DNA of 64,000 bases from a virus, in IMG/VR virus record IMGVR_UViG_3300021197_001243, positions 1-64,000 of that record, one strand, 5' to 3'. Below are positions 34,201 to 42,623 of the stretch, piece after piece; position 1 is the stretch's first letter, and every line of letters starts with the position of its first letter. The translations under genes were made by a program, and so were the position numbers. The notes beneath the pieces were generated by a model. It had not been told where the DNA came from, did not search any database, and saw nothing but the letters and a program-made list of their open reading frames with translations.

Positions 34201-37200
34201 CGTTAGCCCTCTTTAATTTAGAGGTCATAGCAGATGTAAATACAGGGTTATTTTCGTCGTCTGTTACAAATTTATGGACATTCTCATATCTTTTTTTCTT
34301 AGCGTTCCAGGCTTGGATTTTAACTGCTACAAGTTTTATATCATTCTCGTCAAAGAACATATCTTTTGTAAGCCCCAACTTTTGCAGGTCTTCAGGGATA
34401 TTATCTCTAGTTACTGCTGCAAGTGAATAGTTATAATAAGTTTTTCCTTTGCTTAGAGTAGGACCTACATCAGTAGTATGCAGCCAATTAAACCATCTTA
34501 ACTGAGATTCTGCTATAAGGAACTTTTCTTGCTCTTCGTCTGTTCTATCATCTTCATCTATAACTACAAGATTTCTATAAGTTTGAAGTGCACCGTCGTA
34601 CACATCTTTATTTTCATCAGTTACATGGCGACCAGTAGTTCTATTAAATCCTGGATACGATATATCCGACTTAGCTAATGGTGCAGTATCAAGCTCAAGA
34701 TTATAGGCATCTTCTACAGGGAATGTATAGTTTGCAGAAGGCCTGTTAGGATCCGCATCTGTACCTTTTTTGATTTTAGTATTCTGAATTAAGGTAAATG
34801 CAACTAAGTTTGTAGATGCATCCTGAAATTGTTTTAAAGTCTCTACAAAGGGTGCTATTCCATCTAAGGAATTTATATCTACAGGTAGTAATTCTTTTAA
34901 TCTATTTATACTCTGCTCTGTAAGAATAATTTCTGATGCAAGAAACTCTACATTATCTTGTTCTTCAAGAGTAAGTTTATTTTTCTTTTTAAAATTAGCT
35001 CTATGCTGATTTAAAAGATCTTCAAGTATACTTTTGTAGTCATTTAATTGTACAAGTTCATCTGTAATTTCTTGTATACTCTTTTCAATAATGCCTACTT
35101 GAGATTGCTTTTCTTCTTTTAGCTTAACCATATCTCTTAAAAATCTTAGAGTAAGATCGTTTGAAATGGATTTTTTAGAATCTATTTCTTTTAAGAGTCC
35201 TTCTGTTTTACCGTACATTTCAAGACTGTACGTATTAAGGTTAGGTTGATTTACTTCAAACTCATCTATAACAGATAAGATATTGTATAGATTATCTCTA
35301 TCTACATTAAGATCTTTTAAAAGGCTTTCTCCTATACGGATAGTTTCCTCTATGTCTGCTATCTTTTTATTTGCATCTTTTACTGTTAGGAATCTGCCAT
35401 TTTTTCCTCTGATACGCTTACCAGCTTCAAGTTTCTCTACATCTTGTACAAGATCTGCAAGAAGATCCTTTATTTCTTGTTTAAGATCAAGTATTCTTTT
35501 TTCAAGATTTACAACTTCACGTTCAGATGTTTTACGTGCTTCTTGAAGTTTATCTTTAAACTCTTGTACTTTTCTAGCGTCCTCTTCATCTTTTCTTTTA
35601 CGAGCTTTCTTTTCTTCCTCTGTAACCTCTGTATCAAGAGCATTTATTTTATCGATAATATTCTGCGTTACTTGTGGATTGTAATAAGGATCCATAAGCT
35701 TTTTATACATCTCCCCGGCAGACTGTCTCCTTGCTCTTAATTTTCTAAGATCTGCAAGTAATCCATATACCTCTTTTTCATTCTTCGCAAAACCTTCAGG
35801 ATCAGACTTTTTCCAAGGCTCTATAATTTTTTCATACTCCTCTTGTGATAGTATATTTTCATCACCTACCTCTTTAATTATAGCGTTTAGCTCTACTTTA
35901 GCATCGTATAAAGTACGAAGAGTTGCGGCTTGTGCTGGAGATCTATCTGTTATTTTTTCTAGTGCGTCAATAGTATTTAAAACAGTTACAAGTTGACCTC
36001 TAACGTCTGCCTCCCCTGTAAAAGCCGCTATATCTATTTGACGAATATTACCTTCTGCATCTTGGTACTCTATTACAGGCATTGTTTCAATATCAGTAAG
36101 ATCTTCAGTTGTAGTCTTACCTTCTTTGTCACTTATCCTGTATCCTGGAGCTTTTGCTAGTGTACCTCCTATAAGTGGAGCTAATTTTTCTATTATACTT
36201 CCCTCTCGCTCTTCTGTGTTATTCATTGTAGATAAAGCATGAATAAGCATTTTTCTATTAAAAGCTTTTGTACCAGGCCTATCGTATCCTACATATTTTT
36301 CTTGCTCTGTATATCTAAGATTAGAATCTACTTTATTTACATTTTCATAAACTTGTTTAGCTCTTTCTTTTACAGCATTTACTACATGAGATTTTCTTTT
36401 AGTAACTTCTTCACTTGTAAGATTTTCAGCTGTGTATCCTCCCCACTCTATAAACTCTTCTTCAGACATATTGAGAATCTCATCGGTTTGATTTTCAATA
36501 TCTTGATACTGACCTGTATGTATTTTAGCCATTACATAGTCAAAGAAGTTATCATACTCTAGATCTTTAGCTAAAGCCATGTCTCCAGCCTCCATAGCTT
36601 GATCCATAAGTTTACTTCTCTTGGCTACATTCATAAAAAATGCAGCATTAGTAGAAAGAGTTTTTAGAAGTCCTGGGTTCTCCTCTATAGCTTTGTCTAA
36701 ATAGTCAAGAGCCTCTCTTCTAACCTTTGTATTTTTATAAGCTTGTATTGCAGTAGTATTTACACCTGGAAGTCCTAAACTTCCCATTATAGCTCCAAGA
36801 ACTACCTCTGTAAGACCTTCATCTGTAAAATAAGACTCTGCTCCTGCCTCTTTAAATGAGCTTACACTAGCACCTACAAGCTCTCTAAGACTGTTATCAT
36901 CTCTTATCCCAGAAAGAAGTGCATAATCTGCAGCAGCTCTTTGCATTACACCCTGTCCACCTTCTTCTATTACACCTTCATAAAAACCTCTTCCTGCTAC
37001 ATATCCCACTCCTTTAGCAACATCTGTTGCTGTTTTACCTATTTTTCCCTCTACAAGTTTTCTTGCTCTAGTACCTACTCTTGCAATTCCATTATCTAAA
37101 GATTGTACTCCAGGTATATTACGAATAAGGTTGTGTTTACCTAGACCATAAAGTTTAGGGACCATAAGTATGTTACTCATACCTACTAAAGCTACGTTAC

Positions 37201-38221
37201 CTGCAAAGACACCATTAGATAAAGAAGTGGCTTCGTCTTCAATATCTTGCCTTTCTTTTACACTAAGAGCTTCAAATTTTTGCTCTTTAGTCATATTATA
37301 AGGGTCAAGACCTTTTTCTTGTAAAGCAGCAATTATAAGATTATCTTTTATTCTATCATATGCATGTCTAGATTCTACACCGGCTTCATACATAGCACCC
37401 GTACCAAGCTGTCTTACAAGTTTACCAGTATCTAAAAGTTGCTGTCTTGAAACAAACTGTGATGCTGCTTTTGCTACATCTGTGGTTTTCCTCCCTAATG
37501 TTGTAGCTTTAAATAACCTTGTACCTCTTGCTAAAAGAGATGCAGTTCCTGCTGCTTGTACTCCTGCAGCACCTCCAAGTGTAGCAGCTGTTAAAGCTGA
37601 TAATCCTAATTCTGTAATTACAGCTCCAGCTAAGAAACTCATACCGTTTAAGAATTTGTCAGACCAAAAGTTTGCTGTACCCATTTGATCCCACAAACCT
37701 TTTTCTCTTTCAAATTGAGTATAATGGTTAGGTAGGGTTTCATCCATAGCAGAGTTTAGATCATCTAAACCTCTTGCAAATTCATTATTGTAAAATGAGC
37801 TCCATTTTTCATCTCTAACACCTGAATATAGACCATATCCCAATCCAATAATACTACCTATAACATTAACTCCTGTTTTACCTGCAAATTTTACAGAGCC
37901 ATTAGCGTATTTATCAATATCAGTTTGAGTGGCACCTCTATAATCTGAAAGATCATCTAACTGCCCAGGTAAAGTAATGTTGTAATCTTGCTTATACTTT
38001 GCAAAATCTTCTGGTACATACTGCCCTACATTTTGTACTGGAGCAGGTGTAAACATACCTATAGCATCTGCCTCTTGTACAAGCATAGAGTTAAATGCTG
38101 TATCTTCAGGTAAATTAGAAGGATCATCTTCGTCTCCTAACTCTGCCGGTGCAGTTTCAAGAGGAGATGCTGCAAGTGCTGTGTCTTCAGGGAGGTTTAA
38201 TAGCTCGTCTTCTTCTTCCAT
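25247..38221 (-). CDS. Giant virion RNA polymerase polyprotein (crAss-like), 4324 aa
   Basis: Likely packaged in the virion and injected to transcribe early genes, as shown for phage phi14:2 gp66. The catalytic DFDID is at residues 3312-3316, preceded by RIPTDGIH (about 3276), the counterpart of the beta-prime region ahead of the metal site; QRFKGDMYVQQSS is near 3190. Other parts in order: hydrophobic N-terminal segments (about 115-135 and 192-230), coiled coil (about 860-1110), Pro/Thr linkers (about 1704-1744 and 1797-1824), zincin-like HEGFH (1896-1900), and an ART-like segment (about 3850-3985). The tail is Lys-rich. It is about twice the length of gp66 and probably cleaved, though no processing site is proven. 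Confidence 0.92.
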   Translation of the reverse strand: MEEEDELLNLPEDTALAASPLETAPAELGDEDDPSNLPEDTAFNSMLVQEADAIGMFTPAPVQNVGQYVPEDFAKYKQDYNITLPGQLDDLSDYRGATQTDIDKYANGSVKFAGKTGVNVIGSIIGLGYGLYSGVRDEKWSSFYNNEFARGLDDLNSAMDETLPNHYTQFEREKGLWDQMGTANFWSDKFLNGMSFLAGAVITELGLSALTAATLGGAAGVQAAGTASLLARGTRLFKATTLGRKTTDVAKAASQFVSRQQLLDTGKLVRQLGTGAMYEAGVESRHAYDRIKDNLIIAALQEKGLDPYNMTKEQKFEALSVKERQDIEDEATSLSNGVFAGNVALVGMSNILMVPKLYGLGKHNLIRNIPGVQSLDNGIARVGTRARKLVEGKIGKTATDVAKGVGYVAGRGFYEGVIEEGGQGVMQRAAADYALLSGIRDDNSLRELVGASVSSFKEAGAESYFTDEGLTEVVLGAIMGSLGLPGVNTTAIQAYKNTKVRREALDYLDKAIEENPGLLKTLSTNAAFFMNVAKRSKLMDQAMEAGDMALAKDLEYDNFFDYVMAKIHTGQYQDIENQTDEILNMSEEEFIEWGGYTAENLTSEEVTKRKSHVVNAVKERAKQVYENVNKVDSNLRYTEQEKYVGYDRPGTKAFNRKMLIHALSTMNNTEEREGSIIEKLAPLIGGTLAKAPGYRISDKEGKTTTEDLTDIETMPVIEYQDAEGNIRQIDIAAFTGEADVRGQLVTVLNTIDALEKITDRSPAQAATLRTLYDAKVELNAIIKEVGDENILSQEEYEKIIEPWKKSDPEGFAKNEKEVYGLLADLRKLRARRQSAGEMYKKLMDPYYNPQVTQNIIDKINALDTEVTEEEKKARKRKDEEDARKVQEFKDKLQEARKTSEREVVNLEKRILDLKQEIKDLLADLVQDVEKLEAGKRIRGKNGRFLTVKDANKKIADIEETIRIGESLLKDLNVDRDNLYNILSVIDEFEVNQPNLNTYSLEMYGKTEGLLKEIDSKKSISNDLTLRFLRDMVKLKEEKQSQVGIIEKSIQEITDELVQLNDYKSILEDLLNQHRANFKKKNKLTLEEQDNVEFLASEIILTEQSINRLKELLPVDINSLDGIAPFVETLKQFQDASTNLVAFTLIQNTKIKKGTDADPNRPSANYTFPVEDAYNLELDTAPLAKSDISYPGFNRTTGRHVTDENKDVYDGALQTYRNLVVIDEDDRTDEEQEKFLIAESQLRWFNWLHTTDVGPTLSKGKTYYNYSLAAVTRDNIPEDLQKLGLTKDMFFDENDIKLVAVKIQAWNAKKKRYENVHKFVTDDENNPVFTSAMTSKLKRANGDERFRSDKDLKQSEKDDISEAHETWRKETLESDEVYLYNITGKSNGKIVLEDEATQNSGKLHSKNQYSDVGLYIGTSKTIDETITLKDIPMPVRTRSGLVWAFDKKRQLAIPMIGREFEANEVENVLRLLQKLITVRKESYDAQEGTKSWEKAYEAAKEFEFEFEGEKISLKKALDDIIYMRGKKSKKDDPRFQLIHRKGTFIFGDQSQEIGLENFEAGVEDEVYNSFKKFLTTKYHNISKSSITNGKKEGYLQVILNDDLTLDEDNSKTWKNYNEYLLKDRDEGQSPLLTRATPISSNSDSEILDAPRWHGGYAMFNNSKKQRKSLKYVRSFRGKAVQRATRTGRVIRDTVNETLEKAGVTRPSTNPNESPELSPTGAPITELTDLDPNKKPEEKPTYEPPADLKYVDMAINRMSGEELIEILEDPDEPQALKERIQDRYMDGDLSKEQSQVFEEKYKEDDTEPDTTTTPTTTKRPSTDQEDLPFLASSYTLPSDKYIQETFGEELARLQGMLITEVIPVLGMISGMSGEGYAQLKDFGKILVSDLAPGGALYHEGFHNVSLHMLSPRDRQKLYNIVRRTKGKAVPYQELAKGEQDRSYKPVSKLLSEFTDKEAEEWLAEEFRRYVLSKGKYVIGQDTVTPEQRTIFQKLFDFIRDTFRTVFKLDKAFEIDPTIKGIEGLFAKIEEGGFKNAQRNLENKNVGSPMMAATQILNGQSAVFTADLNSTLTSYLAEAIQNVTYEVEEGREVNLEFADFLDMTPVKSSALAQAYRDAWALMYDDYAERLSELKEGTAAYNQVLKANQALYSSALGSKEIQGRIWDLGTENRYDATMIHQQFMKQLGLDLELEDTRDEDEVSSKMFQDIADQLEMSPTDTAKGVIKIILGTIPNRTGERNSTGLRGAYELKSVLKTLQTKLQGKLNFQDQLDTLIDLEEEYPWAKDVLERLGEDPYVMPTSFQEALLQTAFRNQFAKTMYDTQYTILQETGKIYNIDPNLERNLRGIRARWNASLRGKTRTSKHVQFDERGNIVFDKDVKSKFGNRKLTIKGVLNAVENSRDYGYKLDALEHLGIVFSNREKLEGILQIDSRNEMMLPGTDTTYRNAIDNGIDFVFGDIIAGTTSLTALFDRSESLSVTRMNHLAKLELDTTNIEYEFQHQNPEGKLVYSISMNNEMSTIANTPIDELKDYFPTKENPNKNPYAFNSLTLKALRDDPNVKMDVMIREGLAIEGAGQVGVKTSKLRPTDNLTSYIESIMEGVMPVLKAADIATDFSIRFPIKEFKDIRSAKDALLGYLVDEIVATNTATEEQINVKDYTDRINKLRMFKKLMSKLNPDMTSHLNNMMNNAEATRDDIQEFITLNSNAFFESIEKVLKEDVEELIEFMDKLKVVSKNEDDSYQLYGLNRARFGETLPDNVSKEKLQEFVETVVVRQTIYKNEMFKMFFGDPAFYKALFKRVKGAVGVKDIFNVDEGLNEWLNASENSRVKNNKTDAEFTLFDGKVADGFEQLVVVKEPSRITPFLQEYIDSLSPKVAAAYAKAAEKADGTLLLTLPAYREMAIRGNTWSPAQEKVYENVMYRGDTITDEVMGKFPPLKFQYFGYLANDNINTQVPGFFKMSAAPIYPGLGKMGNKTFTGIENMYKFLTSETLGGLILPSAFKIGVPGEDSQLELMEDGVILNSDMLKNNLDSSNVVNIDYRFMGTQLEVPSKFKGTSPIATQARVQVLSDLFQNGAIRPEFEALSPTIERYNSVLNSLTEQAYTKLLDEFGIKEKGRNEDNTMNYEVINNDFSKFIAAIKNESLRRQMPKQLLASLDYLEERNEEKKPVYFDAVSNKGRLEGVLWSLAGKRVIRQRFKGDMYVQQSSLGFETSKIDGIPGVRLDELEAYTEGDKYMQVYLPHHFKEMVGKDMIIKKDGIYDGDTKVGELDLLELIGIRIPTDGIHSIEAIKVKGFLPRTAGPTVVIPSEMVTKSGSDFDIDKLVLYFPAYRMRGGKLVKEKFYDSLEEWYNAEQRILNRNMKALEEMEDIMDSVAERDQLVKMLTDSFVSKIFGEKTADELFKESAEDISNEQADKLAQYFDSNPKEIRKSYARIKKIIAKQEVFSKSFEEWQAENPKATKYNSQSKGAMQNAVMEDMITLLQINNEERYDTWLQPVHTNDLEAIALELNGGVDPNTNELVEGIYKGDKRLPDLATITDYHTDTSIPNLIEVAEAFNKGKVLVGIAALGSTHHIKGQIAGLTLDTDNELKLPTGAIKEIAINFTGFDPLAMEHSLGRVTNVEGTMRISDAISQFTNASVDVVNNPILHILNITPDNANMWMFLTRVGVDIRTQAMFANQPIVKDYLQMLEIGRSRTSKVMEESIYDEEISKDLRTLYATNFKTSPTESDTYLLSADMLKPMVAKDVEDMTEEEKYVQLQVLSDMFMYSKLGETLGNIVTAQAFDTKIPKSRNHLRVILDMYKSALSTGLFKNAEKITSINTTQPATEVTEGVSEVFESNPELAEIGTEEQYNAYLNTIFPESKVKDIVYHNTKEKFEEFDKTKLISDGFYFTSDKAAYAHVGEVKMAVVLNLKNPITDAPGLSETINKPGDTKRFSDLGNDGIIDTEGLGEIIAFEPDQIHILGSKQDIIGFEDFIAKKGTPDTFMRSLSMYNYDMQTIFNDLFLTEDQQAAFMVDFKRIQKIYTNPNIRGLSVDERAKILNKYENGFISFIMQNIPVYREDSNQEIDLGDNIESLMLGEDSMAMQIETIQNPKVKHPLKDNPFIQNLIPVISPVREGKDMTNDYLQPLNRTMTPFEMNSIYDGFREVEATYPDIARNIIKTALLQTGIETARNSFLNTIPGDSIMRLMEDPLDRYATGNAGMVFNGRIEDYFEYFLENNRNDRTIAVKNNTYSKKTHPITYQLTSKSKKAFKQAIAQGAARPKAEVVYFRNPVEGEEGVSVPIDVRGSTNLVNMTNTIFLDSNYTIANKNKAQSKPKKGKKDPLTCKK

Positions 38222-38242
38222 CTATGTACTTAATTATCTTTA

Positions 38243-40270
38243 TTAAAAGGTCGTGGTTCCTTTCGGTTTTGTACCACCAAATAAAAGTCCTAATTCTTCT
38301 CCTCTGGCTGCAGAGTTATCTAAAATACCTTGAACTACTGCTCCAAGAGTTTCAGGTCGCTGTACAGCCTTATATACTTGGTTTGTCCTAGAATTTTTAT
38401 ACTCTATACGAACATAAGATTCAATATTTCCATGAGAAGGATTTCTTCTTACTTTATATGTGTAATCTATATGTGTAACACCATTAGGCATTTTTCCATC
38501 AGTAATAGGATCTCCTGTTTTTGTAGGTTTAGGATAATTTATAGTTTTTGAAGCATTAGGTTTACCTTGTGCAATAAGATCGGATACAGCCCCTAGTCTT
38601 TTAAACTCTGCTAGAGGTTTAGATTTGTCTCCTACAATAAGATTAAATACGTCCCCATCACCAGACGTATATGTAATCTCCATTCCTCCTGCTAAAGGAC
38701 CTCTTGCAGTTAATCCATTTATTTGAACTGTAGCCTCTGTATCTCCTCCTTGAAGGGCGGTTATAATTTCCTTCTGCCAATCCTCATCTAAATCCCAAAA
38801 TTTACCATTAAATGGATTCCAAGTATCGTTTCTTTCGTCAGCAATTTGATCTCCCCATTCATTTAATGTTAATGGAGTATTAGTGGGATTATCTATATCT
38901 ATAACTTGTAAACTAGGAGAGTTACCTAATACTTTTTTCATAGACTCTATTCCTTCTATTCTAGGAGCATATACAGTACCTATTTGTACTGCAGGATTTT
39001 GTACAATTCCTTCCCAAAGTTCTTCAGAGTACTCTCTATCTGTTTGACCAGGTAGTCTAGGTACTACATTTGCATACTCCTCTCTAAGATATTGAAGTTT
39101 ACCTTCTGTATTTCCTCTAATATTTAAAAGGTCCTTTCCTTCTGCAATTTGCTTTCTTACTCGTTTTGTAGATTCTTCAAGAGTAGATGGTCGAGTCTTA
39201 CCTCCCCAAGGATCTTTTTGTTGGCCTGGTATAATAGAAATTTTACTGCCATCAGGATTAAAATGCTCATCAAAATCAAGATTTTCTGTCTCTGGATCTA
39301 TATCAACAGTTTGTCTAGATTCTACTGGAGTACTTGTTGGAGTTTCTTGATCTGCTAAAGCTTTCATATAAGGGCTTTGCATATATTGAAGCTTAGATCC
39401 TCTTTGAGGTGCAGCTGCTGAGATTAAATCTTGAAATAGTACTTGCTGTGCTTCTTGTGCATCATACAAGGTTCCTGTAGCATCATTAACTGAAAGTTGT
39501 TGTAATGCTCTCATTTTTTGTAGACCTTCTGCACTATCCATATACAAAGGTAATACAGCCTCTGCAACTTTTCTTATTTTATTTCCTGATACTGCAGATC
39601 CACTTTGCAACATGAACATTGCTTGTTCTACAGGTAAGTTAAGATTAGCTGCTACTTGCTGTAAAAGAATAGGATCATCTGCAATACCTTGCATTAGTTG
39701 CCGGGCTTTTTCTTCTGCAGGGAGTTTATTTTCAGATAAAGGTTGATATACACCTTGAGTTTCAGTGACATGTGTATCAGTTACATGCTCAGTTATAACT
39801 TCTCCTGTTTTAGGATCTCTCATAGCAAGTCCTGTTACTGGATCTATAACAGGTTTTTCTCCAAAATCGTAAGATTGTAGCCCATTAGCTCTACGCTGCG
39901 ATATAACTTCTAATTCTTTTTGTCGATTTTGCCAAGACTCTACAGCGTTAAGTACCTTTTTATCTGTCATAAAATCTGTTACAGAATCAGATACAGCCAT
40001 AGATCCAAACTCGTATGCTCCAGAATCTACAACATTTGACATAGTATTTCCTACTCTCCCTCCAAGATCTTGTACAGTATAGCCATCTTTTTTTAAAGTT
40101 TGGACAGACCCCATAGCTCTTTGTAGATTATCATACTCTGCTTTATTAGTAGTATATCTATTTGCTAAGGTTTCAGCAGTTTCTTTACGACCAAGATCTA
40201 CAAACATAGATTCATACTCAGGAAATTGTATTCCTCCGTATTGATATTTCAGCTTCTCTTTGTAATCCAT
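38243..40270 (-). CDS. Putative internal virion (cargo) protein, 675 aa
   Basis: No recognised enzyme motif. The N-terminus has KYQYGG (residues 8-13), related to the KYQ-containing tag in neighbouring proteins. Residues 30-260 are helical and Gln/Ala-rich (LLQQVAANLNLPVEQAMFML). The middle is polar and Pro-rich (QQKDPWGGKTRPS). The C-terminal 150 residues are beta-rich with Gly turns. It lies between the LysM protein and the RNA polymerase polyprotein with very short gaps, in the place where crAss-like phages encode capsid cargo proteins; that is the basis of the call. Confidence 0.7.
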   Translation of the reverse strand: MDYKEKLKYQYGGIQFPEYESMFVDLGRKETAETLANRYTTNKAEYDNLQRAMGSVQTLKKDGYTVQDLGGRVGNTMSNVVDSGAYEFGSMAVSDSVTDFMTDKKVLNAVESWQNRQKELEVISQRRANGLQSYDFGEKPVIDPVTGLAMRDPKTGEVITEHVTDTHVTETQGVYQPLSENKLPAEEKARQLMQGIADDPILLQQVAANLNLPVEQAMFMLQSGSAVSGNKIRKVAEAVLPLYMDSAEGLQKMRALQQLSVNDATGTLYDAQEAQQVLFQDLISAAAPQRGSKLQYMQSPYMKALADQETPTSTPVESRQTVDIDPETENLDFDEHFNPDGSKISIIPGQQKDPWGGKTRPSTLEESTKRVRKQIAEGKDLLNIRGNTEGKLQYLREEYANVVPRLPGQTDREYSEELWEGIVQNPAVQIGTVYAPRIEGIESMKKVLGNSPSLQVIDIDNPTNTPLTLNEWGDQIADERNDTWNPFNGKFWDLDEDWQKEIITALQGGDTEATVQINGLTARGPLAGGMEITYTSGDGDVFNLIVGDKSKPLAEFKRLGAVSDLIAQGKPNASKTINYPKPTKTGDPITDGKMPNGVTHIDYTYKVRRNPSHGNIESYVRIEYKNSRTNQVYKAVQRPETLGAVVQGILDNSAARGEELGLLFGGTKPKGTTTF

Positions 40271-40274
40271 TATG

Positions 40275-42623
40275 TTATACTTGTGATGTGAATGCTACAT
40301 ACGTGTCGTGCGCAGATGCTCCTGGATTTTCTTTTTGATACTTTTTTGCAAATTTTTCATAATTGTTAGCATAGAATCTATTCATTACTCCTGTATCTCC
40401 CGCAGCAGCTTTTGCTTGTTCTTCCATTGCATAGTATTCTAAAGTATCTTTTGCCATACCCCTAGCTACATCTCCGTAAGCTTTTAATTTATTGTTTTTA
40501 GATTCAAGAAGTCTAAGAGCTTCATTTCTTGCAGATACTGCATTTTTATACTCTATCTCTGCGTTTTTATATGCTGTTGTATCTTTTCTTTCGGCATTCT
40601 TAAATGCTTCTGCTTGTCTTATATCAGCATTCAATTTATTAATTCCAAGTGCCATTTTTTCTTCTTCTCTCATAAGACCTATTCTAGCTTGCTGATATTT
40701 TCCTGCTTTTCCTGGCCCTGTACCTGTATTTATATCTCTTAACATTGCTCTACGCTCTGACTCTCTTCCTCCTTTAGTTGGATCTTTTACTGAAGGTAAA
40801 TATATCTGATCTGGAGGCGGAATAGAAGCTACATTTAAAGGATCTACTCCTTCTTTAGCATTCATAGCAGATATAGTAGCAATTTGCCCTGCTGCACCAA
40901 GTGCTGCTATTCCATATGGAGCATATTTATTAAACTCTCCTGTAGATTTGTCTTTAACAGGAGGTTTAGCAGGTCTTTTTCCTGAACCTGTAAGTGTGCC
41001 AGCTCCAAATCCAGGATACCCTGAAAGAGGTGATGCACCAAGTGGCCCAGTTCCTGCCGTGTAAGACATAGGAGCTGACGACCATGCTGAAGTTGCTGCA
41101 GGTGTAGATGTAGAGGCTGCTCCAGGCATTGTAAGTACTTGTCCTGGCTGTATTCTACCAGGGTCAGCACCTATAAGAGCTTTATTAAGATTATATATCT
41201 CATTATAATCTGCTATTCCCTGCGCTTGAGCTATACCAGATAATGTATCTCCTGATTGTACAGTATATGATCCGGATTGATACTTAGGAAGACCTCCATT
41301 TCCAAATCTTTCAGGTTTATTTGTATCCTCTGCTTGACGGTTCATTAGGTCTCTGATAACCTTCTTTTTCATGTCTCTAGGGAGATTCATTTTTTCAACT
41401 TTATCTCTAGCATCAGCATAGCTTGGAGATTTTTTATTTTTTCCCTTTTTACCATCTATCCCTCTATGCTCAGAGAACATATAAGTACCTGATTTTACTC
41501 CACCCTCTCTTAGAATCTCTTGAGTAATATCAGTTTGATCGATCATTTCTCTGTTTTCCACTTCTCCTTCTGCCATCCCTGACTCTTCTGGTACAATTTG
41601 AGGTCCTCCATCTTGAGGATCACTGTTAAAAGCTACTGGAATACCACCTTGTTCATGTGTAGGTCCATGTACTCTACTAAGTCCTCCTACTCCATACTTT
41701 TCCATGTACATAGGACCTCCAGACTTCATTTTAGGTAAGCCTCCATCTCTAGATAGTCCAGATCCTGCACCATAATAATTCATATTAGAATATCTATCTA
41801 AGTTTTGTTGCCTTTTATCTGCCTGACGTTGTTTATAAGCCATTCGATCAGCCACTCTTTCGTCATATGATTTACCTAAATTTCCTTGTTTAGCTTGATA
41901 AGAAGCTTTAGCTCCTTCAGAAGCAGCCATTGTAATAGCTCCCGCTGCAGCAGGAATCCAAGCAAGTGGACCCCATGCAGCTGAAGTTGCCATTAATCCA
42001 GATCCTACAGATGATGCTGCAGATGAAGCCTTTATTTTTTTATTATACCTTTCAAGTTCTCCTCTAGTCTTTTTATCATAATAATTAGAGGGATCATCAA
42101 TTTTACTACTTGACGCAAGATTTGCTATTGCTCCAACTGTTCCTGGTACTGCGCCTAAAGCTGTACTTGTTATTTCCCCTTTTGTCATTTGTTTAGGCTT
42201 GGGCTTTAATGCATCAAGGGTAGATGCGTCTGAGTCTTTTCTTTGTCCAAAATTTGTGTCTTCAGAAAAATCTTGAAGAGTCCTTGTATTCAAAGTGGTG
42301 TCCAACCCAGAGTCGTACCCCCCGTATAAATTATTAAAAGTTGTAGATCCTGGAGTATAATTCCCAGAAAGGTACCCAGAAGATGAAGGGGCTCCTCCAG
42401 TCACACTTCCAGTGTCAAATCCATAAGTATTATTACCTGTAGAAAATCCAGATGTACCTAAAGTGCCTGTACCAAATGATCCCGTAGGAGAAAAGCTAGA
42501 GCTTCCAAGTGCTGGTGTAGGAGTTACTACTGGACCAGCACCCGCTGTTTGGTATTTTTTAAGAGGATTTTTTTTAGATTTCTTCTTAGATTTTGCCGGG
42601 GATTTCTTTTTAGAGTTTCTCAT
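40275..42623 (-). CDS. LysM-containing internal virion protein with GGLPKYQ tags, 782 aa
   Basis: Residues 453-499 are a LysM domain (YTVQSGDTLSGIAQAQGI to LTMPG) that binds peptidoglycan. The N-terminus is extremely basic (KKKSPAKSKKKSKKNPLKK), then KYQTAG (23-28), then a Gly/Ser/Thr-rich low-complexity part. A hydrophobic segment (WGPLAWIPAAAGAITMAA, about 216-233) precedes GGLPKMKSGG (294-303). GPTHEQGGIPVAF and GMAEGEVENREMI follow, a His-Gly and Glu-rich module I associate with virion proteins of Bacteroidota phages. GGLPKYQ (443-449) lies directly before LysM. It could anchor or guide the ejection channel in the wall (inference). It overlaps the muzzle gene by 4 bases. Confidence 0.82.
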   Translation of the reverse strand: MRNSKKKSPAKSKKKSKKNPLKKYQTAGAGPVVTPTPALGSSSFSPTGSFGTGTLGTSGFSTGNNTYGFDTGSVTGGAPSSSGYLSGNYTPGSTTFNNLYGGYDSGLDTTLNTRTLQDFSEDTNFGQRKDSDASTLDALKPKPKQMTKGEITSTALGAVPGTVGAIANLASSSKIDDPSNYYDKKTRGELERYNKKIKASSAASSVGSGLMATSAAWGPLAWIPAAAGAITMAASEGAKASYQAKQGNLGKSYDERVADRMAYKQRQADKRQQNLDRYSNMNYYGAGSGLSRDGGLPKMKSGGPMYMEKYGVGGLSRVHGPTHEQGGIPVAFNSDPQDGGPQIVPEESGMAEGEVENREMIDQTDITQEILREGGVKSGTYMFSEHRGIDGKKGKNKKSPSYADARDKVEKMNLPRDMKKKVIRDLMNRQAEDTNKPERFGNGGLPKYQSGSYTVQSGDTLSGIAQAQGIADYNEIYNLNKALIGADPGRIQPGQVLTMPGAASTSTPAATSAWSSAPMSYTAGTGPLGASPLSGYPGFGAGTLTGSGKRPAKPPVKDKSTGEFNKYAPYGIAALGAAGQIATISAMNAKEGVDPLNVASIPPPDQIYLPSVKDPTKGGRESERRAMLRDINTGTGPGKAGKYQQARIGLMREEEKMALGINKLNADIRQAEAFKNAERKDTTAYKNAEIEYKNAVSARNEALRLLESKNNKLKAYGDVARGMAKDTLEYYAMEEQAKAAAGDTGVMNRFYANNYEKFAKKYQKENPGASAHDTYVAFTSQV

